19,179 nucleotides of DNA, taken from positions 1 through 19,179 of the forward strand of contig CAZSUW010000050.1 of assembly GCA_964610115.1 (NCBI GenBank). Direction: 5' to 3'. This DNA comes from Litorimonas sp964610115. GTDB lineage: Bacteria; Pseudomonadota; Alphaproteobacteria; Caulobacterales; Maricaulaceae. Shown here one piece after another: positions 1-6,821 of the stretch. Position numbers and translations under genes: made by a program. Positions within the stretch are counted from its first letter, which is position 1. Each line of letters begins with the position of its first letter. The notes beneath the pieces were generated by a model. That model saw only the letters and a program-made list of their open reading frames with translations. It was not told the DNA's origin and did not search any database.

Positions 1-13
1 CAGCCCCATCGCC

Positions 14-1885
14 TCACCGCCGCCCAAATAACCGCTCAATATCGGCGAGCTTTAACTCCACATAGGTGGGGCGGCCATGATTGCATTGGCCGCTATGGGG
101 GGTGGCTTCCATTTCGCGCAGCAGCGCGTTCATTTCCTCACCGGTGAGACGCCGCCCCGCACGGACAGATCCATGGCAGGCCATCGTCCCGCACACATGT
201 TCAAACCGTTCTTTGAGGCTGAGCGCTTCGTCATATTCGGACAAATCATCGGCCAGATCACGGAGCAGGCCTTGCGCGTCGAGCTTGCCTAGCAGTGCCG
301 GAGTTTCGCGCACTAGTATGGCACCGACACCAAAAGGCTCTAAGATCAATCCCATTTCGGCTAGCTCATCGGCGCGCTCCAATACCCGCGCGGCATCCGT
401 TTCGCCGAGTTCGACAATATCCGGGATCAACATGGTCTGCCGTTCAACACCTTTGTCGGCCATGGCCCGTTTCATCCGTTCATAGACCAGGCGTTCATGG
501 GCGGCGTGTTGATCGACAATCACGATGCCGTCTTGGGTTTGCGCAACAACATAAGTTTCGTGAAGCTGTGCGCGGGCGAGGCCAAGCGGCAGCGCGTCTG
601 CGGGCGGAGAATAGGCATTGGGCTGCGGGTTAGCATTGAAAGGCTGCGGCGCTTGCCAAGTCTGAGCCTGCTCTTCGACGCGCGCGCTACGGAAATCGGA
701 CGGGGCGCCATCCAACAAATGCTGCATATCCGGAGGCGGAGCGGCGCGTTCCATCGGTCGATAATCCCGCTGATAGGCATAAGCGCCTTGCCCCGCCTGA
801 ATGCGGCCCAGCGCATAGTCTGATACCGTCGTCGAGGCGCGGTGGCCTGCTTCTGCCAAGGCGTGACGAAGCGCGGACACGATCAAGCCGCGGACAACCC
901 CCGGCGCACGGAAACGCACTTCGGTCTTGGCGGGGTGAACATTTACATCGACCAATTCAGGCGGCACATCGAGATACAGCGCCACAACAGGATGGCGGTC
1001 GCGCGCCAGATAATCTTGGTAAGCCCCTCGCACTGCGCCCAATAAAACCCGGTCCCGGACGGGGCGTCCATTCACAAACAGGAATTGATGTTGGCTGTTA
1101 CCACGCGAAAAGGTTGGCAATCCGGCAAAGCCAGACAGGCGGATGGCGTCGCGGGTCTGATCGACTTTGACGGCGTTCTCGCCAAAGCTCGCGCTTAATA
1201 CATCAGCTAGACGCGCCAATCGTCCGGCATCGCCCTCAGCTTGACGGACAAGCTTGATCGTCGTGCGCGCCGGACTTCCAGAGGTAAATCCGACTGTTGG
1301 GTTGGCCATAGCGAGGCGCTTCACAATATCAGATATTGCCAGTGACTCGCTGCGTTCTGATTTTAGAAACTTTAGGCGCGCGGGCGTCGCGTAAAACAGA
1401 TCGCGCACTTCGATGCGTGTCCCTGGCAAGCCCAAACGTGGCGCGGGGCGGACGCCGGAGCTTGTCCCGCCCTCCACCTTAATTTCAGCCGCCTCGCGGG
1501 CTTCTGCGACCTGACTGGTTACGGTCAGGCGCGACACAGACGCAATGGAGGGCAGGGCTTCGCCACGAAAGCCCAGACTGGCAATATTTAGCAAATCCCA
1601 TTCGCCCAGATCATTTGGACGGAGTTTTGAGGTGGCGTGGCGTTCCAGCGCGACTGGCATATCATCCGCGCTCATACCGTGCCCATCATCTGTCACGATA
1701 ATGCGGGTCCGCCCCCCATCCTCATAGCGAATATCGACTTGGGTCGCGCCCGCATCAATCGCATTTTCGACCAGTTCTTTGATCACGCTGGCCGGGCGCT
1801 CAACGACCTCTCCGGCCGCGATCCGGTTGACCGTTTGCGGCGGTAGACGTGTTATCGTCGGTCGATTCGAAGTGGGGCCTAACAT
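14..1885 (-). CDS. mutL: DNA mismatch repair protein MutL (endonuclease type)
   Basis: MutL links mismatch recognition by MutS to strand incision. The 623-residue product has the GHKL ATPase at the N-terminus: ELVENAIDAG around residues 37-46 (Mg-binding N41), DDGHGM at 66-71, and TSKL plus LGFRGEA at 85-110. A Pro/Gln-rich linker (about 365-432) leads to a C-terminal dimerisation domain carrying the metal-dependent nicking motif DQHAAHERLVYE at 458-469, with ACHG at 569-572 and CNHGRP at 601-606 as the accompanying metal-site motifs. This is the latent-endonuclease form expected in bacteria without MutH. The ATG at 1885 is taken as the start; the conserved core begins about 12 residues later and I see no better start downstream. 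It is transcribed away from rpmG. The stop codon lies 14 bases from the window edge, so downstream neighbours are unseen. Confidence 0.97.
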   Translation of the reverse strand: MLGPTSNRPTITRLPPQTVNRIAAGEVVERPASVIKELVENAIDAGATQVDIRYEDGGRTRIIVTDDGHGMSADDMPVALERHATSKLRPNDLGEWDLLNIASLGFRGEALPSIASVSRLTVTSQVAEAREAAEIKVEGGTSSGVRPAPRLGLPGTRIEVRDLFYATPARLKFLKSERSESLAISDIVKRLAMANPTVGFTSGSPARTTIKLVRQAEGDAGRLARLADVLSASFGENAVKVDQTRDAIRLSGFAGLPTFSRGNSQHQFLFVNGRPVRDRVLLGAVRGAYQDYLARDRHPVVALYLDVPPELVDVNVHPAKTEVRFRAPGVVRGLIVSALRHALAEAGHRASTTVSDYALGRIQAGQGAYAYQRDYRPMERAAPPPDMQHLLDGAPSDFRSARVEEQAQTWQAPQPFNANPQPNAYSPPADALPLGLARAQLHETYVVAQTQDGIVIVDQHAAHERLVYERMKRAMADKGVERQTMLIPDIVELGETDAARVLERADELAEMGLILEPFGVGAILVRETPALLGKLDAQGLLRDLADDLSEYDEALSLKERFEHVCGTMACHGSVRAGRRLTGEEMNALLREMEATPHSGQCNHGRPTYVELKLADIERLFGRR

Positions 1886-1958
1886 GAACGTAAAGGCGTA
1901 CCCGCTTTAGCTCGAAAATGCCACTGCGGAGGCGGGGGTTAAGACCTGCCGCACCCAG

Positions 1959-1987
1959 TTGACTCACAGGCGGCTCGCCCCTATTCG
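1959..1987 (+). promoter_or_regulatory. Probable sigma-70-type promoter of rpmG
   Basis: TTGACT (1959-1964) and TATTCG (1982-1987) are 17 bases apart, a good -35/-10 pair that would start transcription near 1994, about 34 bases before the rpmG ATG. The -35 overlaps a GACTC (GANTC) site at 1961-1965. This is pattern matching only. Confidence 0.45.
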
Positions 1988-2027
1988 CCGCGCTTCGCAT
2001 TCCACCCTCCTAAAGGGACGTTTTGTC

Positions 2028-2195
2028 ATGGCTAAGCCAACAACTATCAAAATTCGCCTGAACAGCACGGCAGGTACGGGTTACTTCTATGTGACCAAGA
2101 AAAATTCCCGCACAATGACCGAGAAAATGGTCAAGCGGAAGTATGATCCCGTCGCGCGCAAGCATGTCGAGTTCAAAGAAGGCAAGATCAAGTAA
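2028..2195 (+). CDS. rpmG: 50S ribosomal protein L33
   Basis: This 55-residue basic protein of the large ribosomal subunit begins MAKPTTIKIRLNSTAGTG and ends in a lysine-rich tail. The length and the YVTKKNSR and MVKRKYDP segments match L33. It contains no cysteine, so it is the zinc-independent (C-minus) form usual in proteobacteria. The ATG at 2028 is preceded by AAAGGGA about 9 bases upstream, a reasonable ribosome-binding site, and gives the normal family length; a TTG 69 bases upstream in frame would give an atypical extension. It is a single-gene transcription unit ending at the hairpin terminator at 2266-2292, and converges on pleD. Confidence 0.96.
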   Translation: MAKPTTIKIRLNSTAGTGYFYVTKKNSRTMTEKMVKRKYDPVARKHVEFKEGKIK

Positions 2196-2265
2196 AGGTT
2201 TTTGCCCGCCTCACGAGGCGTCCGTAAGAAAGAGTCTGATCATCGTTGTTCGCGATGAGTTGAAT

Positions 2266-2292
2266 AAAAAGGTCGCGCTACGCGGCCTTTTT
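2266..2292. terminator. Bidirectional hairpin terminator between rpmG and pleD
   Basis: GGTCGCG (2271-2277) and CGCGGCC (2281-2287) pair (one G-U) around a three-base loop. Five T follow on the plus strand and five A precede, so the structure can act in both directions. The right arm and T-run lie inside the last codons of pleD, and its stop codon (2278-2280) forms the loop. Confidence 0.75.
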
Positions 2293-3645
2293 GTCGTTTT
2301 GATCAGCAACGCTGACACGATTACGACCATTACGTTTACTGACATAAAGTGCTGCATCAGCCCGCCGGAAAACGTCACGCAACTGCTCGCCCTTAGTGAC
2401 TTCGGCCACGCCAGCACTTGTTGTAATTTCTAACGCTTTGCCATCAACGAAAACGGGTGTGCCAGCGATGAACGCTCGCACCCGCTCGGCGGCGATGTAA
2501 GCCTCTTCCAGAGTCGTTTCTGGCATAGCGATCATAAATTCTTCGCCACCATAACGAGATACGATATCAACCGCGCGCATATTGGTGACGAGGCGGGCTG
2601 CAACCTCTTTCAAGATCTGATCGCCCATATCATGGCCCAAAATATCATTGACACGTTTGAAGTGATCAATGTCGAACACCATTATCGAAAAGGCTTTGTC
2701 TTGACGCTCTAACTGGTCAAACAGTGGTTCGATCTGTCTTTCGAAATAGCGGCGATTGCCAAGCCCGGTCAGCGGGTCACTAATGACCATTTCCAAATCT
2801 TCGTTGAAATTATCCCGTAAGCTATCAGCGTAGAATTTTCGACGGAGGAGCGAGTTAATCCGCGCGCGGAGCTCTTGCTTGTCAATCGGGCGCATAATCG
2901 TATCGTTCACGCCGAGATCGTAAGCGCGCACAAAACGTGGGTGATCGTCCGGATCGCCAATAGCGAGGATCGGCGTATCCCGCGTTTCGGCATTGAAGCG
3001 CAAACTTGCACACACGCGCAGACCATCAAATGTTTCGGCAAGCAATGAAACGATCAGCAGGTCAATCCCGCCTTTGGCCCGACGAACAGCTGTAACGGGA
3101 TCAGATTCGCAAATCACAGCGTGTTCGCCGTTCAAAAGGTTCGCAACTTTTTCAGGCTGTGCAGACTCATCCCCAATGACCAGGATACGCCCAGCCCGTT
3201 TTTGGATTTGATCCAAAAGGGGGCGACAATTTTCAACAGAATGTCCAGTATGGGACATAAGCTGATCCGTTGTCATTTTCAGACGCAGAAGGGATCGCAC
3301 GCGCGCGATGAGATTAAAATCATCAATCGGTTTGGTGATGAAATCGTCCGCTCCGGCCTCTAGACCTCGAATGCGGTCTTTGGCTTCTTCCAAAGCCGTC
3401 ACCATAACCACAGGCACGTGGTAGAGGGCCGGATTAGATTTAATTCTATTACAGGCTTCAAACCCATCCATGCCGGGCATCATGGCATCCATAAGGATCA
3501 GATCGAGTCGCTCTGATTCGGCAATATCAAGAGCTTCTTCGCCAGAGCTTGCCGTCAAAACATCATAATATTCCGCCGCGAGCTTAACCTCTAGCAGGTT
3601 ACGGTTCGGGGCCAGATCATCAACAACTAATATGCGCGCAGACAT
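2278..3645 (-). CDS. pleD: PleD-type response regulator / diguanylate cyclase (REC-REC-GGDEF)
   Basis: This enzyme makes cyclic di-GMP from two GTP when its receiver domain is phosphorylated; in Caulobacter, PleD drives the motile-to-stalked transition at the cell pole. Of 455 residues, 1-125 form a full receiver (acidic pair D9/D10, phosphoacceptor D53, K105). Residues 152-275 form a second receiver-like domain with serine at the acceptor position (S200), so it is probably an adaptor for dimerisation. The GGDEF domain follows (DPLTGLGNRR at 290-299, active site GGEEF at 366-370), with an RxxD inhibitory site (R357-D360) for product feedback. It lies 15 bases downstream of divK, the same order as in Caulobacter, and is presumably co-transcribed. 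Its last codons form the terminator shared with rpmG. Confidence 0.95.
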   Translation of the reverse strand: MSARILVVDDLAPNRNLLEVKLAAEYYDVLTASSGEEALDIAESERLDLILMDAMMPGMDGFEACNRIKSNPALYHVPVVMVTALEEAKDRIRGLEAGADDFITKPIDDFNLIARVRSLLRLKMTTDQLMSHTGHSVENCRPLLDQIQKRAGRILVIGDESAQPEKVANLLNGEHAVICESDPVTAVRRAKGGIDLLIVSLLAETFDGLRVCASLRFNAETRDTPILAIGDPDDHPRFVRAYDLGVNDTIMRPIDKQELRARINSLLRRKFYADSLRDNFNEDLEMVISDPLTGLGNRRYFERQIEPLFDQLERQDKAFSIMVFDIDHFKRVNDILGHDMGDQILKEVAARLVTNMRAVDIVSRYGGEEFMIAMPETTLEEAYIAAERVRAFIAGTPVFVDGKALEITTSAGVAEVTKGEQLRDVFRRADAALYVSKRNGRNRVSVADQNDKKAA

Positions 3646-3660
3646 AAAAGGCGCCTCGAC

Positions 3661-4032
3661 TTACTTCGGTTGGCTAAACTTGCGGACGGTCGCCAAGAAA
3701 CTGCTGACCGTGATCGGTTTCGCGATATAGCCGACACAGCCGCCATCACGGATGCGCTTCTCATCGCCTTTCATCGCAAAGGCTGTCACAGCCACGACGG
3801 GGATGTCCGATAGAGATTTGTCGTCTTTCAGCCATTTGGTGACTTCCAGGCCGGATACTTCTGGTAGTTGAATATCCATCAGGATAAGATCGGGCCGGAA
3901 ATCTTTTGCAATTGAAATCGCTTTTAACCCTTCACGGGTTTCTCGCGTTTCATATCCATGCGCACCCAGTAGGTCGCTGAACAGTTTCATGTTCAGCTCA
4001 TTATCTTCAACGATGAGAACCTTTTTCGGCAT
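3661..4032 (-). CDS. divK: Single-domain cell-cycle response regulator DivK
   Basis: This 123-residue stand-alone receiver closely resembles Caulobacter DivK, which relays signals from the DivJ/PleC histidine kinases to control CtrA. Visible are the acidic pair (E9, D10), phosphoacceptor D53 in LILMDIQLPE, T83 in AVTAFAMKGD and K105 in AKPI. There is no output domain. The start at 4032 (MPKKVLIVED) fits the family. An in-frame ATG at 4044 would add four residues and has a GGA just upstream, so it cannot be excluded. It is the first gene of the divK-pleD operon. The upstream gap shared with dinB contains two near-match CtrA boxes, in line with the CtrA control of divK known in Caulobacter. Confidence 0.95.
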   Translation of the reverse strand: MPKKVLIVEDNELNMKLFSDLLGAHGYETRETREGLKAISIAKDFRPDLILMDIQLPEVSGLEVTKWLKDDKSLSDIPVVAVTAFAMKGDEKRIRDGGCVGYIAKPITVSSFLATVRKFSQPK

Positions 4033-4167
4033 GGCTTTAAGCATATGTCCAATTCACCTGTAGCGCGGGTCTCCTCTCCAGCCCGACTTGCGCCATGAAG
4101 AGTGCCTGCATCTTGTTTGTGTGCCCAGTCTCTGACAGACCAGCGTTAAAGAAGCGTGGAACCGCGC

Positions 4168-4182
4168 TTAGGTCTTGCTTAA
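4168..4182 (-). promoter_or_regulatory. Candidate CtrA box upstream of divK
   Basis: On the minus strand this reads TTAA-N7-CTAA, seven of eight bases of the Caulobacter CtrA consensus TTAA-N7-TTAA. It is about 136 bases before the divK start. A seven-pair hairpin (4152-4169, loop GAAC) abuts it. The match is short, so only context makes it credible. Confidence 0.4.
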
Positions 4183-4203
4183 CCATAGTGCGATCTAGGA
4201 ATA

Positions 4204-4218
4204 GAACATAACAAGAAC
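4204..4218. promoter_or_regulatory. Alphaproteobacterial SOS (LexA) box upstream of dinB
   Basis: GAAC-N7-GAAC is a perfect match to the alphaproteobacterial LexA operator (GTTC-N7-GTTC on the other strand). Its end lies 30 bases before the dinB start, where it would overlap the promoter. It implies DNA-damage induction of dinB. Confidence 0.75.
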
Positions 4219-4221
4219 ATA

Positions 4222-4236
4222 TTAAGAGGATACTAA
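4222..4236 (+). promoter_or_regulatory. Second candidate CtrA box, between the SOS box and dinB
   Basis: TTAA-N7-CTAA matches seven of eight CtrA consensus bases. It is oriented opposite to the box at 4168-4182 and sits 12 bases before the dinB ATG, where bound protein could block dinB transcription. The evidence is weaker than for the LexA box. Confidence 0.3.
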
Positions 4237-4248
4237 ACGGCTTCCCCC

Positions 4249-5583
4249 ATGGCGTCACATGAAGACCCGCTCACATTATGCCGAGATTGCGGTGAGATCA
4301 TGCCGTCAGTTGGCGCCTGCGCGGCTTGCGGGGGAACGCGGCGGTTAAGCCATCCAGAGCTTGCGAGCCTCTCTATCGCCCATGTTGACTGCGATGCTTT
4401 TTACGCATCGATTGAAAAACGGGATAATCCAGCGCTGCGCGATAAGCCTGTCGTTGTCGGGGGCGGTCGGCGCGGCGTTGTGTCTGCTGCCTGCTATCAT
4501 GCGCGGATTTACGGGATCCGGTCTGCGATGCCCATGTTTCAAGCGTTGAAGCGCTGCCCCGACCTAACCGTCGTCAAAGGCGATATGGAAAAATACGCCC
4601 GTGAAGGCCGGCGCATACGCGAGCTGATGAACGACCTTACGCCACTTATTGAACCTCTATCGATCGACGAAGCTTTTCTGGATCTCTCCGGCACCGAACG
4701 CCTGCATGGGTGCTCCCCCGCCCAAAGCCTCGTGCGCTTGCAGGCCCGTATTCTTGAAGACGTCGGCGTCACAGTCTCTGTGGGTTTGTCATACAACAAG
4801 TTCCTCGCCAAGACAGCGTCTGATCTGGACAAGCCCAATGGGTTTGCCGTGTTAGGCCGCGGCGATGCGCAGACCTTTCTAGATCAACAGTCTGTTGGCT
4901 TTATCTATGGGATTGGCCCGGCCTTCGCTGCGAAATTGGAAAAAGCGGGTTTGTGCACAATTGCAGATGTTCGGACGTGGCCAGACAAACGTCTTGCCGA
5001 ACGGTTTGGTGATCAGGGTCTTCGATTGGCCCGACTGTCTCGCGGCGAAGATTTTCGCCGCGTCAACCCGACCCATATAAGGAAATCCATCAGTGCGGAG
5101 ACAACCTTCTCTGAAGACATTCGCGATCTCGACGCGCTGAAAGACAAGCTCTGGCAAGTCTGCATGAAAACTTCGGACCGCAGTAAAGCGAAAGATATGG
5201 CGGGCACGGTTGTCACGCTAAAACTAAAGACCGCGCAATTTAAATCCATAACCCGTCGCCGGACTTTGGCCCAACCCGCTCAACTGGCGGACACATTGTT
5301 TCGAACCCTTGAACCCTTACTCGAACAAGAGGTCAGCAAAAGCGGCGCGTCCTATCGTCTTATCGGCGCCGGGATTAGCGGTCTTTGCAAACCGGGCGCA
5401 GATGGGGGCGACCTGCTTGACCCCATGACCGCCAAGCGGAGTGCTGCCGAACGGGCTACCGATTTAGCACGGGCGAAGTTTGGGGCTGATGCAGTGCTTA
5501 CAGGGCGCGGGCTTCGCCTTGCGAAAGCCAAAGCCAACCAAGCGACGAGCCTACCCGGAAAGATTAGGGACGATCAGCTTTAG
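4249..5583 (+). CDS. dinB: DNA polymerase IV (Y-family, translesion) with N-terminal zinc-ribbon-like extension
   Basis: This error-prone polymerase copies past damaged bases. In the 444-residue product the catalytic acids are D47 (HVDCDAFYAS at 45-54) and D140/E141 (SIDEAF at 138-143); F51/Y52 lie at the steric-gate region. A little-finger domain follows, ending around residue 370. Ahead of the palm is a 38-residue extension with two CxxC pairs (C11/C14 and C24/C27), typical of a zinc ribbon and seen in many alphaproteobacterial DinB proteins. The protein is longer than E. coli DinB (351 aa) at both ends, and I see no clear clamp-binding motif at the C-terminus. No strong ribosome-binding site precedes the ATG, so the message may have a very short leader. 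A LexA box upstream suggests SOS control. The 3' end overlaps the convergent membrane-protein gene by 20 bases. Confidence 0.95.
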   Translation: MASHEDPLTLCRDCGEIMPSVGACAACGGTRRLSHPELASLSIAHVDCDAFYASIEKRDNPALRDKPVVVGGGRRGVVSAACYHARIYGIRSAMPMFQALKRCPDLTVVKGDMEKYAREGRRIRELMNDLTPLIEPLSIDEAFLDLSGTERLHGCSPAQSLVRLQARILEDVGVTVSVGLSYNKFLAKTASDLDKPNGFAVLGRGDAQTFLDQQSVGFIYGIGPAFAAKLEKAGLCTIADVRTWPDKRLAERFGDQGLRLARLSRGEDFRRVNPTHIRKSISAETTFSEDIRDLDALKDKLWQVCMKTSDRSKAKDMAGTVVTLKLKTAQFKSITRRRTLAQPAQLADTLFRTLEPLLEQEVSKSGASYRLIGAGISGLCKPGADGGDLLDPMTAKRSAAERATDLARAKFGADAVLTGRGLRLAKAKANQATSLPGKIRDDQL

Positions 5584-6253
5584 GCTGTCTCTTGCGCTCA
5601 ATCAGCGCGACAAGGCCCGCGACCAGAAGGAAGAAGACAAGACCCGAAATCCCAAAAATGACGGGATCAGGCACGCTATTTGGGTCGAACGTTCCGGCTT
5701 GCACTTGCAATGTCGGCTCTACGATCGAACCAAATTGCAAGGCGGACATGAGCGCAACCATGATCCAAACGGCCATCGCTGTCCAACGCGGGCCGCTGGT
5801 GACCCGCAACCACCATGCGATCATCCCGCCCAGTAAAAGGACTTCCAACCCAAAGGCGACCCAAGGCAAGTCCCACAAACCTAATCCTAACAACGTATCC
5901 CCACCCGGCATAATCGGCAGGTCGGGTCGGTGAACGATCAAGTCTAATGGCCAGTGCGAGAATGCCAAAAGCCCCATAATTAGCGCCGCCTTCGCCCCTG
6001 CAGCCGGACGGATCAGCCGATAAAATCCTGACACAGCCATGGCGATAATGATCGCCCCGACGAGGCTATGCGAATAGGGAATATAAAAGGCGAGCGGATG
6101 CGCCCCCTCTAGCGGCCCACCTTCCACACCCAATATGGCGAGCACGCAAAAGACGATATCCATCGCCTGGACCGCCAGGAAACCATGCCAGAGACGTACG
6201 CCATTGGTGCGATGCGCATCCCAAACTGCTGGACCATAATGACCGATAAACAT
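5564..6253 (-). CDS. Polytopic membrane protein of unknown function (faint YdjM-like hydrolase features)
   Basis: I do not recognise this 229-residue protein with certainty. It is clearly an integral membrane protein with about six hydrophobic spans (near 22-43, 62-80, 87-107, 121-148, 157-177 and 198-218) and a basic C-terminal tail (ERKRQPKADRP), probably cytoplasmic. Histidines and aspartates cluster at H62 (PYSHSL) and in SHWPLDLIVHRPDLP at 99-113 (H100, D104, H108, D111). That pattern recalls the membrane-bound metal-dependent hydrolase family of YdjM (DUF457), a low-certainty resemblance. It starts 18 bases after the thioredoxin-like lipoprotein gene and is likely co-transcribed with it. 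Its 3' end overlaps dinB tail to tail by 20 bases. Confidence 0.8.
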   Translation of the reverse strand: MFIGHYGPAVWDAHRTNGVRLWHGFLAVQAMDIVFCVLAILGVEGGPLEGAHPLAFYIPYSHSLVGAIIIAMAVSGFYRLIRPAAGAKAALIMGLLAFSHWPLDLIVHRPDLPIMPGGDTLLGLGLWDLPWVAFGLEVLLLGGMIAWWLRVTSGPRWTAMAVWIMVALMSALQFGSIVEPTLQVQAGTFDPNSVPDPVIFGISGLVFFLLVAGLVALIERKRQPKADRP

Positions 6254-6271
6254 TGTGCCATTACCCCAGTT

Positions 6272-6796
6272 TTATTCTTTTGCAGCGTAGGTTTCGAAAT
6301 ACGTATAGATATCGTCTTCGGACCGGCTTGCGGCATTCCGCCAAGTCGGCGCTTCGCGACGGTTTAAAACAGTCCCATCACTGTCCAGAATAATCACGGT
6401 CGGAGTACCGACAATTCGATTAAAGCCAAAACGCTGCGCAATATCGATATTGCGGTTTTTCTGCGCCACATCGACATAGACCAGTCGATAATGTTCCGCG
6501 ATGAGGGGGGTGAAGCGCTCTTTGCGAAGATGCCCCGCAAGCGCCCGACTGTCATGGCACCAATCCGCCCCCATCACCAAAAGGGTCTTCTGATCATTCT
6601 CCGCCGCAATGGCCATAGCCGTGGCTAAATCCGCTTTGGCATCACGGTTTGGATCATAAGCGCAATAATCCCCTACCGGTAAGTTCAAGCAAATCGCTTC
6701 GCGCGGTTTTTCACCTTTGGCTGTGGCGGACGTTGTGCAGGCTGACAGACATAAGGCCGCACATAAAAAAATTAATCGCATGGCCCTTGCTAGCAT
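6272..6796 (-). CDS. Thioredoxin-fold lipoprotein with WCHD site
   Basis: The 174-residue product has a signal sequence ending in the lipobox LSAC (C20 would be lipidated), so it is predicted to be anchored in the cell envelope facing the periplasm. Residues 45-172 look like a thioredoxin fold: a ADWCHDSRAL segment at 77-86 stands where thioredoxins have WCxxC, VYVDV at 106-110 is a central strand, and GTP at 130-132 provides the cis-proline loop. Only the first cysteine (C80) remains; the second is replaced by D82, so it cannot make the classical redox disulphide within the motif. A role in thiol peroxide reduction, metal binding or non-redox binding is possible. The ATG at 6781 is an alternative start that keeps the lipobox. 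It precedes the membrane-protein gene and is only 25 bases from the divergent protease gene. Confidence 0.8.
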   Translation of the reverse strand: MLARAMRLIFLCAALCLSACTTSATAKGEKPREAICLNLPVGDYCAYDPNRDAKADLATAMAIAAENDQKTLLVMGADWCHDSRALAGHLRKERFTPLIAEHYRLVYVDVAQKNRNIDIAQRFGFNRIVGTPTVIILDSDGTVLNRREAPTWRNAASRSEDDIYTYFETYAAKE

Positions 6797-6821
6797 GGGT
6801 TAAGAGCCACACAAGTCACTT

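Noticed and set aside
81..485. Plus-strand open frame opposite the 3' part of mutL
   Set aside because: It lies antisense to the MutL endonuclease domain; serine/arginine-rich composition typical of shadow frames.
2207..2220. Short hairpin CGCCT/AGGCG after rpmG
   Set aside because: Only five pairs and no T-run; the hairpin at 2266-2292 is a far better terminator.
2248..2262. GTTC-N7-GTTG, close to a LexA box
   Set aside because: One base off and located downstream of rpmG and pleD, next to their terminator, where an operator makes no sense.
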